From Caballeronia grimmiae (lineage in GTDB: Bacteria; Pseudomonadota; Gammaproteobacteria; Burkholderiales; Burkholderiaceae), in assembly GCF_000698555.1 (NCBI RefSeq), contig NZ_JFHE01000002.1, forward strand, positions 310,001 through 374,000: a stretch of DNA of 64,000 nucleotides, written 5' to 3'. Made by a program: the position numbers and the translations under genes. A model generated the notes under the pieces. That model saw nothing but the letters and a program-made list of their open reading frames with translations, did not search any database and had not been told where the DNA came from. This document shows positions 53,577 through 63,302 of the stretch, in pieces (the first letter of the stretch is position 1; every line of letters begins with the position of its first letter).

Positions 53577-55379
53577 TCAAAAGCTCTCATCCGGCAACGC
53601 CAGCACGCCTTCCGCGCCGCTCGCTCCCAGTATCGCCGCTTCGAGCGCAGCGGCTCGCGGCAGGATATGCGTCGCGTAGAAGTGCGCCATCGCCGCCTTT
53701 GCGCGATGGAACGCGGGATCGTCGGCTTCCTGATCGGACACCGCCAACAATGCCCGCGCCATCTGCCAGCCGCCCAGCACGATTCCCGCGAGCTTCAGAT
53801 ACGGCACGCCGCCGGCAAAGGCCGCGTTCGGATCGGAGCGGAAATGCACGAGCATGAATTCGATCACCTTGGCCATTGAAGCGCGGCCAGCCGCAAGATG
53901 CACGCGCAGCGCGGCGAACGCCGGGTTCTTTCCGTACCCGGCGTGCGCTTCGAGTTCACCGAGTGTCCTGTCGATGCCCGCGAGCAGTCCGTACGCCACC
54001 GCGCCGTCGTCGCGCACTGTTTTGCGGCCGATCAGATCGTTGGCCTGAATCGCGGTGGTGCCTTCGTAGATGGGCAAAATGCGGGCATCGCGGTAATACT
54101 GCGCCGCGCCGGTCTCTTCGATGAATCCCATCCCGCCATGCACCTGCACGCCAAGGCTCGCGACTTCGACCGCCAGCTCCGTGCTCCAGCCTTTCACGAT
54201 GGGCACCAGATACTCGTAGATGCCGCGATGCTGCGCGCTCACCGCCGCATCGGGATGGCGATGCGCCAGATCGCTATGCGACGCCGCGACGTACGACAGG
54301 GCGCGGGCGCTTTCGGTGAGGGAACGCATCGTCGCGAGCATGCGCTTCACGTCCGGATGACGGATGATCGGCACGGCTGCATCCGACGAACCATCGACGG
54401 CGCGGCCCTGCACGCGCTCCTTCGCATAGGCGGCGGCCTTCTGATACGCCCGCTCCGCGATGCCGATGCCTTGCACGCCGACGGAGAAGCGCGCCGCGTT
54501 CATCATCACGAACATGTATTCGAGTCCCCGGTTCGCCTCGCCGATGAGGTAGCCCGTCGCGCCGCCGTTGTCGCCGAACTGAAGCACGGCGGTCGGACTC
54601 GCCTTCAGACCGAGCTTGTGCTCGATCGAGAGGCAACGCACGTCGTTGCGCGGCCCGGGCGAACCGTCTTCGTTGACGAAAAACTTTGGCACGATGAAGA
54701 GCGAGATTCCCTTCACGCCAGCCGGCGCATCGGGCAGGCGCGCGAGCACCAGATGCACGATGTTCTTCGTCATCCGGTGTTCGCCCCAGGTGATGAAAAT
54801 TTTGGTGCCGAAAACCCGGTACGTGCCGTCGTCCTGCGGCTCGGCGCGGGCGCGCAGCATCGCCAGATCGGAGCCGGCTTGCGGCTCGGTCAGGTTCATC
54901 GTGCCGGTCCATTCGCCCGCGATCAGCTTCGGCAGATAGCGCCGTTTCTGTTCCTCCGATCCCGCGAGCAGGATGGCTTCGATGGCGCCATCGGTCAGCG
55001 ACGGGCACGTGCCGAACGACAGATTGGCCGCTTTCATCATTTCGAGCCACGGCGTGGCGAGGAGCTTCGGAAGCGCCTGTCCGCCGAACTCCGACGGATG
55101 AATCAGCCCTTGCCACCCGCCTTCGACGAACTGCCGGAACGCCTGCTCGAAGCCGGGACTCACCGTGACGTCGCCATTCGTGTAAGCGGCCGGATGGCGG
55201 TCGCCGGCGGCGTTCAGCGGTGCAAGCGCATGGCCGCAGAACTTCGCGCCTTCCTCGAGGACCGCCTGCGCCGTCTCGCGCGTCGCGTCCTCGCAACCGG
55301 GCAAGCCGGCGATATCGTCGAGTCCGGCGAGCCGGGTCATCACGAACATCATGTCCTTGATGGGCGCGTGATAGGTCAT
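53577..55379 (-). CDS. Acyl-CoA dehydrogenase (large, about 600-residue type)
   Basis: The 600-residue flavoprotein has the ACAD signatures MNLTEPQAGSDLAML and GVQVHGGMGFIEETGAAQYYRDARILPIYEGTTAIQ (in separate parts), with the family's C-terminal extension. It forms the trans-2 double bond of acyl-CoAs and passes electrons to ETF. The ATG at 55379 gives the typical opening MTYHAPIKDMMFVM; the frame runs further upstream into arginine/proline-rich sequence that is rejected. It diverges from the hydratase/dehydrogenase operon. Confidence 0.92.
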   Translation of the reverse strand: MTYHAPIKDMMFVMTRLAGLDDIAGLPGCEDATRETAQAVLEEGAKFCGHALAPLNAAGDRHPAAYTNGDVTVSPGFEQAFRQFVEGGWQGLIHPSEFGGQALPKLLATPWLEMMKAANLSFGTCPSLTDGAIEAILLAGSEEQKRRYLPKLIAGEWTGTMNLTEPQAGSDLAMLRARAEPQDDGTYRVFGTKIFITWGEHRMTKNIVHLVLARLPDAPAGVKGISLFIVPKFFVNEDGSPGPRNDVRCLSIEHKLGLKASPTAVLQFGDNGGATGYLIGEANRGLEYMFVMMNAARFSVGVQGIGIAERAYQKAAAYAKERVQGRAVDGSSDAAVPIIRHPDVKRMLATMRSLTESARALSYVAASHSDLAHRHPDAAVSAQHRGIYEYLVPIVKGWSTELAVEVASLGVQVHGGMGFIEETGAAQYYRDARILPIYEGTTAIQANDLIGRKTVRDDGAVAYGLLAGIDRTLGELEAHAGYGKNPAFAALRVHLAAGRASMAKVIEFMLVHFRSDPNAAFAGGVPYLKLAGIVLGGWQMARALLAVSDQEADDPAFHRAKAAMAHFYATHILPRAAALEAAILGASGAEGVLALPDESF

Positions 55380-55490
55380 GTCGCTTCCTGAAAAGTTGGG
55401 ATATCTACGGAGGTCGCGGCGCAAGCGCGTGCAAATAGCGCCGCCCCGCTGGCCTGCATCGGCAGAATAGGTTGGGCCGTAGCGGGCACG

Positions 55491-55511
55491 TCCCCCTCCT
55501 AATGAGGGGGA
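55491..55511. repeat. C/G-rich intergenic hairpin
   Basis: TCCCCCTC (55491-55498) pairs perfectly with GAGGGGGA (55504-55511) around CTAAT. It resembles the CCCCCT/AGGGGG hairpin at 43108-43126 and may be a copy of a small dispersed intergenic repeat in this genome. It lies in the divergent promoter region of two beta-oxidation units. Confidence 0.5.
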
Positions 55512-55640
55512 AGGGGGCGGGCAAAGGTGTTTAAGCTGATGCATTCAGGCCGGCGGCTTCACGCGGGCACGAGGGGCGTGTTGCTCGCTTGCGCCGGTTC
55601 GCCGTGCCGACGACCACATCGAGACATACAAGGAACCCGC

Positions 55641-57722
55641 ATGACAGCGCACTATCAGGTCCGTGACGCAGTAGCCGTCATCACGTTGGACAATCCTCCT
55701 GTCAATGGCCTGGGCCATCGCACGCGCGTCGGCATCGTGGAGTGCATGACACGCGCGTTCGACGATTCATCGGTCGAGGCAATCGTGCTGACAGGCTCGG
55801 GAAGGGCGTTCTCGGGCGGCGCGGACATTCGTGAATTCGGCACGCCGAAAGCTTTGCAGGAGCCGAGCCTTCATACGGTCATCGAGACGATCGAGGCGTC
55901 GGGCAAGCCTGTCGTCGCGGCGATGCATGGCGTCGCGATGGGCGGCGGCCTCGAACTCGCGCTGGGCTGCCACTATCGGATCGCGGCGAAGGACACGCAG
56001 ATCGCGCTGCCGGAAGTCAATCTCGGTTTGCTGCCGGGCGCGGGCGGCACGCAGCGTCTGCCGCGCGTGATCGGTCTGGAAGCGGCGTTGAACATGATCG
56101 TGTCGGGCAAGACGGTGCTCGCCGGGAAGCTCGCCGATGCGCGCCTCTTCGATGAACTCGTCGACGGCGACGTGCTCGAAGCCGCGACCGGTTTCGCGTG
56201 CCGTGCCGCGCGTGCATCGGCATCGCATCCTAAAGTGCGCGATCTCGCGGTCCGTCACGAGAGCGCCGAAGCCTATCTCGGTTTCGCGCGCACGACAGTC
56301 GCGGCAAGCGCGGGACCGTTCCCCGCGCCGCTGCAATGCGTGAAAGCGGTCGCCGCATCGCTCAAGCCGTTCGATGAAGGCTTGCGCGAAGAACGCCGCC
56401 GGTTCATGGAACTGCTCGGCACGTCCGAAGCACGCGCGCTGCGTCACGCCTTCCTTGGCGAGCGCGCCGCGAGCCGGATTCCCGACGTACCCGCCGATAT
56501 CGCCGCACGCAACATCGCCAAGGTCGCGATCATCGGCGCGGGCACGATGGGCGGCGGCATTGCAATGACTTTTCTGAATGCCGGCATTCCCGTCACCGTG
56601 CTCGAAACGAAGGCCGACGCGCTGGAGCGCGGCGTCGCAACCATCCGCCGCAACTACGAGAACACCGCGAAGAAAGGCAAGCTCAGTCAGGGAGCGGTCG
56701 AAACGCGCATGGGGCTTCTGACGACCACGCTGTCGTACAACGACATCAAGGATGCCGACCTCGTGATCGAAGCGGTGTTCGAAGACTTCAGCGTGAAGGA
56801 AACGGTGTTCCGCACGCTCGACGAAGTGATGAAGCCGGGCGCGATCCTCGCATCGAACACATCGACGCTCGACGTGAACCGCATCGCGTCGTTCACGCGG
56901 CGGCCGCAAGACGTGGTCGGCCTGCATTTCTTCAGCCCGGCCAACGTGATGAAACTGCTCGAGGTCGTGCGCGGTGAGACGACGTCCCACGACGTGCTCG
57001 CCACCGTGATGCAGCTTGCGAAGAAGATCGGCAAGGTCGCGGTGGTGTCGGGCGTGTGCGATGGTTTTATCGGCAATCGCATGGTGGAGCAGTACAGCCG
57101 TCAGGCGGGCTTTCTGCTTGATGAGGGCGCGCTGCCGGAACAGGTGGATCGCGCGATCGAGAAGTTCGGCTTCGCGATGGGCCCATTCCGCATGATCGAC
57201 ATGGCCGGCAACGATATCGCATGGGCCATTCGCAAGCGGCGCGCGGTCGAGCAGCCCGAGTTCAACTATTCGAAGACCGGCGACCTGCTGTGCGAGATGG
57301 GACGCCTCGGCCAGAAGGCGGGCGCGGGCTGGTACGACTACAAACCCGGCGATCGCAAGGCGTATCCGAGCGCGGTCGTCAACGACATGATCGTGCGCCA
57401 TTCAGGCGAGCTTGGCATCACACGCCGCAAGATCAGCGACGCCGAAATCGTCGAGCGGCTGATCGACGCGCTCGTCAACGAAGGCGCGCTGATTCTCGAA
57501 GAAGGCATCGCGTCGAAAGCGTCGGACATCGACATGGTCTATCTCAACGGCTACGGCTTTCCGAAGTTTCGTGGCGGCCCGATGCTTTATGCGGATCAGG
57601 TCGGACTCTTCAACGTCGCGCAGGCCATGCGCCGCTATGCGAAGGGCTATCAGGGGCATGCGTGGCGCATCGCCCGCTCGCTCGAACAACTGGCAAGCGA
57701 CGGCAAGGGCTTCAACGACTGA
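55641..57722 (+). CDS. Fused enoyl-CoA hydratase / 3-hydroxyacyl-CoA dehydrogenase
   Basis: The 693-residue protein has an N-terminal crotonase domain (about 1-190, with [14 protein letters not shown] and the oxyanion segment [20 protein letters not shown]) and a C-terminal NAD-dependent dehydrogenase (from about 290; [14 protein letters not shown], then [17 protein letters not shown] with the catalytic His). It hydrates 2-enoyl-CoA and oxidises the 3-hydroxyacyl-CoA. The ATG at 55641 matches the family start; the open frame upstream is non-coding. It leads a six-gene plus-strand run with gaps of 13-45 bases. Confidence 0.93.
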   Translation: MTAHYQVRDAVAVITLDNPPVNGLGHRTRVGIVECMTRAFDDSSVEAIVLTGSGRAFSGGADIREFGTPKALQEPSLHTVIETIEASGKPVVAAMHGVAMGGGLELALGCHYRIAAKDTQIALPEVNLGLLPGAGGTQRLPRVIGLEAALNMIVSGKTVLAGKLADARLFDELVDGDVLEAATGFACRAARASASHPKVRDLAVRHESAEAYLGFARTTVAASAGPFPAPLQCVKAVAASLKPFDEGLREERRRFMELLGTSEARALRHAFLGERAASRIPDVPADIAARNIAKVAIIGAGTMGGGIAMTFLNAGIPVTVLETKADALERGVATIRRNYENTAKKGKLSQGAVETRMGLLTTTLSYNDIKDADLVIEAVFEDFSVKETVFRTLDEVMKPGAILASNTSTLDVNRIASFTRRPQDVVGLHFFSPANVMKLLEVVRGETTSHDVLATVMQLAKKIGKVAVVSGVCDGFIGNRMVEQYSRQAGFLLDEGALPEQVDRAIEKFGFAMGPFRMIDMAGNDIAWAIRKRRAVEQPEFNYSKTGDLLCEMGRLGQKAGAGWYDYKPGDRKAYPSAVVNDMIVRHSGELGITRRKISDAEIVERLIDALVNEGALILEEGIASKASDIDMVYLNGYGFPKFRGGPMLYADQVGLFNVAQAMRRYAKGYQGHAWRIARSLEQLASDGKGFND

Positions 57723-57767
57723 CGGCGCGCGGCGCTTTCCACCAGAACGGCAGAGGGGACACACGAC

Positions 57768-58946
57768 ATGACTGACGCAGTAATCGTATCGACCGCGCGC
57801 ACCGCGCTCGCGAAAAGCTGGAAGGGCGCGTTCAACATGACGCATGGCGCGTCCCTCGGCGGGCACGTGGTGCAGCACGCCATCGCGCGCGCGGGCATCG
57901 AAGCGGGCGAGGTGGAGGACGTGGTGATCGGCTGCGCGAATCCGGAAGGCGCGACGGGCGGCAACATCGCGCGGCAGATCGCGTTGCGGGCGGGGTGTCC
58001 GGTCAGCGTGCCGGGCGCGACCGTGAACCGCTTTTGCTCGTCCGGACTTCAGGCCATTGCGATGGCGGCGCAGCGGGTGATGGCCGGGGAAGGCGATGTG
58101 TTCGTGGCGGGCGGCGTCGAGAGCATCTCATGGACGCAGCGGCAGATGAACCAGACCTTCGCCGCCGATCCGTGGCTCGTCAGGCACAAGCCGGAGATCT
58201 ACTGGAGCATGTTGCAAACCGCCGAGCAGGTCGCGAAGCGTTACGGGGTATCGAAGGAGCGCCAGGACGAGTACGGCGTGCGCAGCCAGCAGCGCGCGGC
58301 GGCGGCGCAGGCGGCGGGACGTTTCGACCAGGAAATCGTGCCGATGACCGTGCTCGCGGGCATCACCGACACGGCCACGGGCCAGATCGTCACGCGCGAG
58401 GTCGCCATCGCCGCGGATGAAGGCATTCGCGCCGATACCACGCTCGAAGGCGTCTCCAAGATTCGCACCGCGTTTGCAGGCGGCGTCATTTCGGCGGGCA
58501 ATGCGTCGCAGTTCTCGGACGGCGCGTCGGCGGCTGTCGTGATGAACGCGCGCACGGCTGCCGCCAAAGGCTTGCAGCCGCTCGGCGTGTTTCGCGGCTT
58601 CGCCGTGACCGGCTGCGAGCCGGATGAGATGGGCATCGGTCCGGTGTTCGCGGTGCCGAAGCTGCTGAAGAAAGCGGGTCTCACCGTCGATGACATCGGC
58701 CTGTGGGAACTCAACGAAGCGTTTGCCGTGCAAGTGCTGTATTGCGCCGATACGCTCGGCATCCCGATGGACCGGCTCAACGTGAACGGCGGCGCGATCG
58801 CGGTCGGGCATCCGTACGGCGTATCGGGTGCGCGTCTTGCCGGACATGCGCTGATCGAAGGCAAGCGGCGCGGCGTGAAGCATGTCGTCGTGACGATGTG
58901 CATCGGCGGCGGGCAGGGCGCTGCGGGCCTCTTCGAAGTCCTTTGA
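57768..58946 (+). CDS. Acetyl-CoA acyltransferase (thiolase)
   Basis: The 392-residue enzyme has the nucleophile Cys90 (NRFCSSG), His348 in [12 protein letters not shown] and the second cysteine Cys378 in [10 protein letters not shown]. It cleaves 3-ketoacyl-CoA to acetyl-CoA and a shortened acyl-CoA. A Tyr-Gly in GHPYG replaces the commoner Leu/Phe-Gly, as in other FadA-like thiolases. It lies 45 bases after the hydratase/dehydrogenase gene and completes the spiral. Confidence 0.93.
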   Translation: MTDAVIVSTARTALAKSWKGAFNMTHGASLGGHVVQHAIARAGIEAGEVEDVVIGCANPEGATGGNIARQIALRAGCPVSVPGATVNRFCSSGLQAIAMAAQRVMAGEGDVFVAGGVESISWTQRQMNQTFAADPWLVRHKPEIYWSMLQTAEQVAKRYGVSKERQDEYGVRSQQRAAAAQAAGRFDQEIVPMTVLAGITDTATGQIVTREVAIAADEGIRADTTLEGVSKIRTAFAGGVISAGNASQFSDGASAAVVMNARTAAAKGLQPLGVFRGFAVTGCEPDEMGIGPVFAVPKLLKKAGLTVDDIGLWELNEAFAVQVLYCADTLGIPMDRLNVNGGAIAVGHPYGVSGARLAGHALIEGKRRGVKHVVVTMCIGGGQGAAGLFEVL

Positions 58947-58959
58947 GAGGGAGCGCGGC

Positions 58960-60822
58960 ATGTCCCTGATCCTTTCCCGGCGAGACCTGAACTTCCTCCT
59001 TTACGAGTGGCTGAAGGTCGAGACGATGACCGCCATGTCTCGCTACGCGGACCACTCGCGCGAGACGTTCGATGCGGCGCTCGATACCTGCGAGAAGATC
59101 GCAACCGATCTGTTCGCGACGCACAACAAGAAGAACGACCAGCAGGAGCCGCACTTCGACGGCAAGCGCGTGCATGTCATTCCCGAGGTCAAGGCCGCAC
59201 TCGATGCGTTCAGCGCCGCCGGGCTGATGGCCGCCGGGCAGGATTACGAACTCGGCGGCATGCAGTTGCCGCTCGTCGTGGAGAAGGCGGGCTTCGCGTA
59301 CTTCATGGCCGCGAACGTCGCGACGGCCAATTATCCGTTCCTGACCATCGGCAACGCGAACCTGCTGCTCGCGCACGGCACGCCCGCTCAAATCGACGCG
59401 TTCGTGCGGCCGGAACTCGAGGGGCGGTTTTTTGGAACGATGTGCCTGTCCGAGCCGCAGGCGGGATCGTCGTTATCGGATATCGCGACGCGCGCGGAGT
59501 ACGAGGGCGACTCGCTGCTCGGCGGGCAGTATCGCCTGCGCGGCAACAAGATGTGGATTTCGGGCGGCGAGCATGAGCTTTCCGACAACATCGTGCATCT
59601 CGTGCTCGCGAAGATTCCGGGCAGCGACGGCAAGCTGCCGCCGGGCGTCAAGGGCATCTCGCTCTTCGTCGTGCCGAAGGTTCTGATCAATGACGACGGC
59701 TCACTCGGGGAGCATAACGACGTCGTGCTCGCGGGCCTCAATCACAAGATGGGGCATCGCGGCACGACCAATTGCCTCTTGAACTTCGGCGAAGGCACGC
59801 AGTATCGCCCGGGCGGGCAGGCCGGGGCGGTCGGCTATCTCGTCGGCGAGCCGGGGCAGGGTCTTGCGTGCATGTTCCACATGATGAACGAGGCGCGCAT
59901 CGGCGTCGGCCTTGCAGCGTCGATGCTCGGTTACACCGGCTATCTGCATGCGCTCGACTACGCGCGCAACCGGCCGCAGGGACGCAGTTCTGGGCCGGGC
60001 GGCAAGGACCCCGCCAGTCCGCAGGTCAAGCTCGTGGAGCACGCGGATATCCGCCGCATGCTGCTCGCGCAAAAGAGCTATGCGGAGGGCGCGCTGGCGT
60101 TGAATCTCTACTGCGCGAAGCTCGTCGACGAGGCGCGCGGCGCACAGGAAGACGCCTCGCGCGAGCGTGCTTCGCTGCTGCTCGACATCCTCACGCCGAT
60201 CGCGAAAAGCTGGCCGTCGCAGTGGTGTCTCGAAGGTAACAGCCTCGCCATTCAAGTCCACGGCGGTTACGGCTACACGCGCGAATACAACGTCGAACAG
60301 TTCTATCGCGACAATCGCCTCAACCCGATACACGAGGGCACGCATGGCATCCAGGCGCTCGATCTGCTCGGACGCAAGGTCGTCATGCAGGATGGCGCGG
60401 CGCTGCGGTTGCTGGAAGACGCGATGCGCTCGACCGCATTGCGCGCGCAGGAATCGGCAGGGTTCAATCTGCAGCGCCACGCGCACGAACTGACTCACGC
60501 GGCGTCGCGCCTCACGAGCGTGACCAAGCGAATGTGGGCGGCGGCGAACCCCAGCCTGACGCTCGCGAATGCGTCGCTGTATCTCGAAGCGTTCGGGCAC
60601 GTGGTGATGGCTTGGGTCTGGCTGGAACAGGCGATTGCCGCGCGCCTTGCGCTCTCGCGTGCGATTGCCGCCGACCGCACGGAAGACGAAGCGTTCTATC
60701 GGGGCAAGCTTGCGGCGGCAGATTATTTCTTCCGTTGGGAATTGCCGCGTGTTTCCGCGCAGCTCGATCTGCTCGCGTCGCTCGATCGCACCTTGCTCGA
60801 CGTGCGGGACGCGTGGTTCTGA
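58960..60822 (+). CDS. Acyl-CoA dehydrogenase (second, about 620-residue type)
   Basis: The 620-residue flavoprotein opens with ILSRRDLNFLLYEWL, typical of large proteobacterial ACADs, and carries MCLSEPQAGSSLSDI and VHGGYGYTREYNVEQFYRD. It differs clearly from the dehydrogenase at 53577, so the two probably prefer different chain lengths or branching. It starts 13 bases after the thiolase stop, implying co-translation. Confidence 0.92.
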   Translation: MSLILSRRDLNFLLYEWLKVETMTAMSRYADHSRETFDAALDTCEKIATDLFATHNKKNDQQEPHFDGKRVHVIPEVKAALDAFSAAGLMAAGQDYELGGMQLPLVVEKAGFAYFMAANVATANYPFLTIGNANLLLAHGTPAQIDAFVRPELEGRFFGTMCLSEPQAGSSLSDIATRAEYEGDSLLGGQYRLRGNKMWISGGEHELSDNIVHLVLAKIPGSDGKLPPGVKGISLFVVPKVLINDDGSLGEHNDVVLAGLNHKMGHRGTTNCLLNFGEGTQYRPGGQAGAVGYLVGEPGQGLACMFHMMNEARIGVGLAASMLGYTGYLHALDYARNRPQGRSSGPGGKDPASPQVKLVEHADIRRMLLAQKSYAEGALALNLYCAKLVDEARGAQEDASRERASLLLDILTPIAKSWPSQWCLEGNSLAIQVHGGYGYTREYNVEQFYRDNRLNPIHEGTHGIQALDLLGRKVVMQDGAALRLLEDAMRSTALRAQESAGFNLQRHAHELTHAASRLTSVTKRMWAAANPSLTLANASLYLEAFGHVVMAWVWLEQAIAARLALSRAIAADRTEDEAFYRGKLAAADYFFRWELPRVSAQLDLLASLDRTLLDVRDAWF

Positions 60823-60847
60823 ATCCAATCTAACCACCCAGGACGAA

Positions 60848-61645
60848 ATGAGCATGACAGCACGTACCGTATCGCAACTGTTCGACCTGAAGGGCAAGAC
60901 CGCACTCGTTACCGGAGGCTCGCGCGGACTCGGGCTGCAAATCGCCGAAGCGCTCGGCGAGCAGGGCGCGCGGGTGATGCTTTCGGCCCGCAAGACCGGC
61001 GAGCTGGAGGAAGCCGTCGCCCTCCTGCGATCGCGCGGCATCGCGGCCGACTGGATCGCCGCCGATGCCGCGCGCGAAGAAGACATTGCGCGCCTCGCGG
61101 ACGAAACACTCGTGCAATTCTCGCGTGTCGATATTCTCGTGAACAACGCCGGGGCCGCGTGGGGCGCGCCGGCGGAAGACTTTCCGGTCGAAGCATGGGA
61201 CAAGGTGATGAACCTGAACATCCGGGGCATCTTTCTGCTGACGCAGCGCATCGGCAAACTGTCGATGATTCCGCGCCGCAGCGGCCGCGTCATCAACGTG
61301 GCGTCGATCTACGGACTCGCGGGCAATGCGCCGGGCACGATGGAGACCATCGCCTATAACACGTCGAAGGGCGCGCTCGTGAACTTCACTCGCACGCTCG
61401 CTGCGGAATGGGGCGAGCACGGCATCACGGTGAACGCGCTCGCGCCCGGCTTCTTTCCGACGAAGATGACGCAGGGCTCGCTCGATAACTGGGGCGCCGA
61501 TCGCATGTGCGCGCGCGTGCCCCTGCATCGCCTCGGCGACGATGAAGATCTGAAGGGCGCCGCGCTGCTGTTTGCGAGCGACGCGGGCAAGCACATCACG
61601 GCGCAGATTCTCGCGGTGGACGGGGGCGTGAGCGCGGTGCTGTGA
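60848..61645 (+). CDS. Short-chain dehydrogenase/reductase
   Basis: The 265-residue protein has the NAD(P) motif TGGSRGLGL (22-30), NNAG (99-102) and the catalytic Ser153, Tyr170 and Lys174. It may act on 3-hydroxyacyl-CoA, a sterol-like or an alcohol intermediate of this operon. ATG 60848 follows an AGGA box; it lies 25 bases after the dehydrogenase. The cofactor is probably NADP(H) since an Arg follows the first Gly-Gly-Ser, but this is a guess. Confidence 0.9.
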   Translation: MSMTARTVSQLFDLKGKTALVTGGSRGLGLQIAEALGEQGARVMLSARKTGELEEAVALLRSRGIAADWIAADAAREEDIARLADETLVQFSRVDILVNNAGAAWGAPAEDFPVEAWDKVMNLNIRGIFLLTQRIGKLSMIPRRSGRVINVASIYGLAGNAPGTMETIAYNTSKGALVNFTRTLAAEWGEHGITVNALAPGFFPTKMTQGSLDNWGADRMCARVPLHRLGDDEDLKGAALLFASDAGKHITAQILAVDGGVSAVL

Positions 61646-61688
61646 GATGGGCGTTGGAGCATTAAATCAATCAAGTGCACGGGAAGTC

Positions 61689-63257
61689 ATGCAAACATCG
61701 GTTCGTCGCCACATGATCAGACACGCTTTGACGCGCGTGCTGCTCGGATGCGTCACCGTTTCGACGCTGTTGAGCGGCTGTTCTTCGACCGTCGGCGCCG
61801 CGGATAGCGACGCGCAGTCCCCCGTCGCGCGGTATGACGCGCTTGCTGACCTGCCGTTCCCGGAGGGCTATCCGACTAAAGGCGCGGCATCGGCGCTCAA
61901 GGACGAACTGCTGTTCCAGCGCGCGACGCAGGTTTATTTGTGGGCGCTGCCGGTGGTAAATCTGTACGCGATGAAGGAAAGCTCGGAACGCGCGTTCGGT
62001 GCGGGATACGACGTGTTTCCCGTGTGGAAGAAGCGCCTCGATGCACGCACGCGCGTCGCTACGCCGAACTCGGACGTCATCTATGCGATGGGCTACATCG
62101 ACCTCGGACGAGACGGTCCGATGGTGGTCGAAATTCCACCGAAGCAACAAGGCATCCTGAACGATTTCTGGCAGCGTCCGATCGAAGGCCCGGACATCGA
62201 CGGAAAACAGTATGCGGGCGACGTCGGCTTTGCAGGCCCGGACCGTGGCAAGGGCGGCAAGTTTCTCGTGCTGCCGCCGGGCTACCGGGGCGCGGCGCCG
62301 GAGGGATACTTCGTCTACCGCAGCCGCACCAACAACGTGCTGGCGTTCTGGCGCGCCTTCTTCGCGGACCCGGAGAATCTCGCGCCGTCGGTCGGACTGA
62401 TCGAACAGACGCGAATCTATCCGCTCGGCAAGCCCGGCGCGTCCATGCGTTTTCCGGATGCATCGGGCAAGCCGGTCGACATGCTCTTCCCGTCCGATGG
62501 CAGCTTCTTCGACATGCTGGCGCGCTTCGTCGACAGCGAACCGCTCGACACCGCCGATTCCGACTGGCGCGGGATGATGGCGGCAATCGGCATCGTCAAG
62601 GGACAGCCGTTCAAGCCGGACGCGCATACACGCGCGATCCTCGACGCCGCCGCGCGCACCGCATTCAAGATGAGCCGGTCGATGATGTACGAGGAACTCG
62701 CGAAGCGGCCCGGCGGGCTGATCTACAGTGACCGGCAATATGTGACGCCGACACGGAATTTCGTCACCGACCGGGAGTGGACGGACAAGGCCGGGCGCTT
62801 TCTCGATCTCGATGCACGCACCGCCGCGTACAGCATCGTTTATGGCACGAGCCCGGCGATGGGATCGAGCGTGCCGGGTCAGGGCGCGCCGTTCCTGACC
62901 GCGTTCAAGAGCGGGGACGGACGTTTCCTGAGCGGGGAAAGAAACTATCGATTGCATTTGCCCCCGAACGTCCCGGCCGCAATATTCTGGTCGGTCACGC
63001 TGTACGACACGGAAACCGCCTCCGGTCCCGACAATGGACAGCCGCTGCCGTCCATCGGATCGCGTGACAAGCCGGTGAGCAACGCGGACGGATCGGTCGA
63101 CCTGTACTTCGGACCGGACGCGCCGCCGGGCAAGGAGCGCAACTGGCGTCACACCGTTCCTGGTAAGGGCTTCTTCGCGATGTTGCGGCTGTACGGGCCG
63201 ACGCAGGCGTATTTCGACCAGAGCTGGAAGCCGGGCGACATCGAAAGGGTCAACTAA
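61689..63257 (+). CDS. DUF1254/DUF1214 family lipoprotein
   Basis: The protein is 522 residues from the ATG at 61689 (or 514 from 61713). A lipoprotein signal ends LLSGC. The DUF1254 part (TPNSDVIYAMGYIDLGRDGPMVVEIP) is followed by the DUF1214 part (AAIFWSVTLYDTETASG). These proteins are periplasmic or membrane-attached and of unknown function. It lies 43 bases after the SDR gene and is followed by a second DUF1254 gene, an arrangement suggesting duplication and divergence. Confidence 0.88.
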   Translation: MQTSVRRHMIRHALTRVLLGCVTVSTLLSGCSSTVGAADSDAQSPVARYDALADLPFPEGYPTKGAASALKDELLFQRATQVYLWALPVVNLYAMKESSERAFGAGYDVFPVWKKRLDARTRVATPNSDVIYAMGYIDLGRDGPMVVEIPPKQQGILNDFWQRPIEGPDIDGKQYAGDVGFAGPDRGKGGKFLVLPPGYRGAAPEGYFVYRSRTNNVLAFWRAFFADPENLAPSVGLIEQTRIYPLGKPGASMRFPDASGKPVDMLFPSDGSFFDMLARFVDSEPLDTADSDWRGMMAAIGIVKGQPFKPDAHTRAILDAAARTAFKMSRSMMYEELAKRPGGLIYSDRQYVTPTRNFVTDREWTDKAGRFLDLDARTAAYSIVYGTSPAMGSSVPGQGAPFLTAFKSGDGRFLSGERNYRLHLPPNVPAAIFWSVTLYDTETASGPDNGQPLPSIGSRDKPVSNADGSVDLYFGPDAPPGKERNWRHTVPGKGFFAMLRLYGPTQAYFDQSWKPGDIERVN

Positions 63258-63302
63258 TACCGCCCGGCCAACGCCCACGCGGAACAAGAAACGAGAACCA
63301 CC

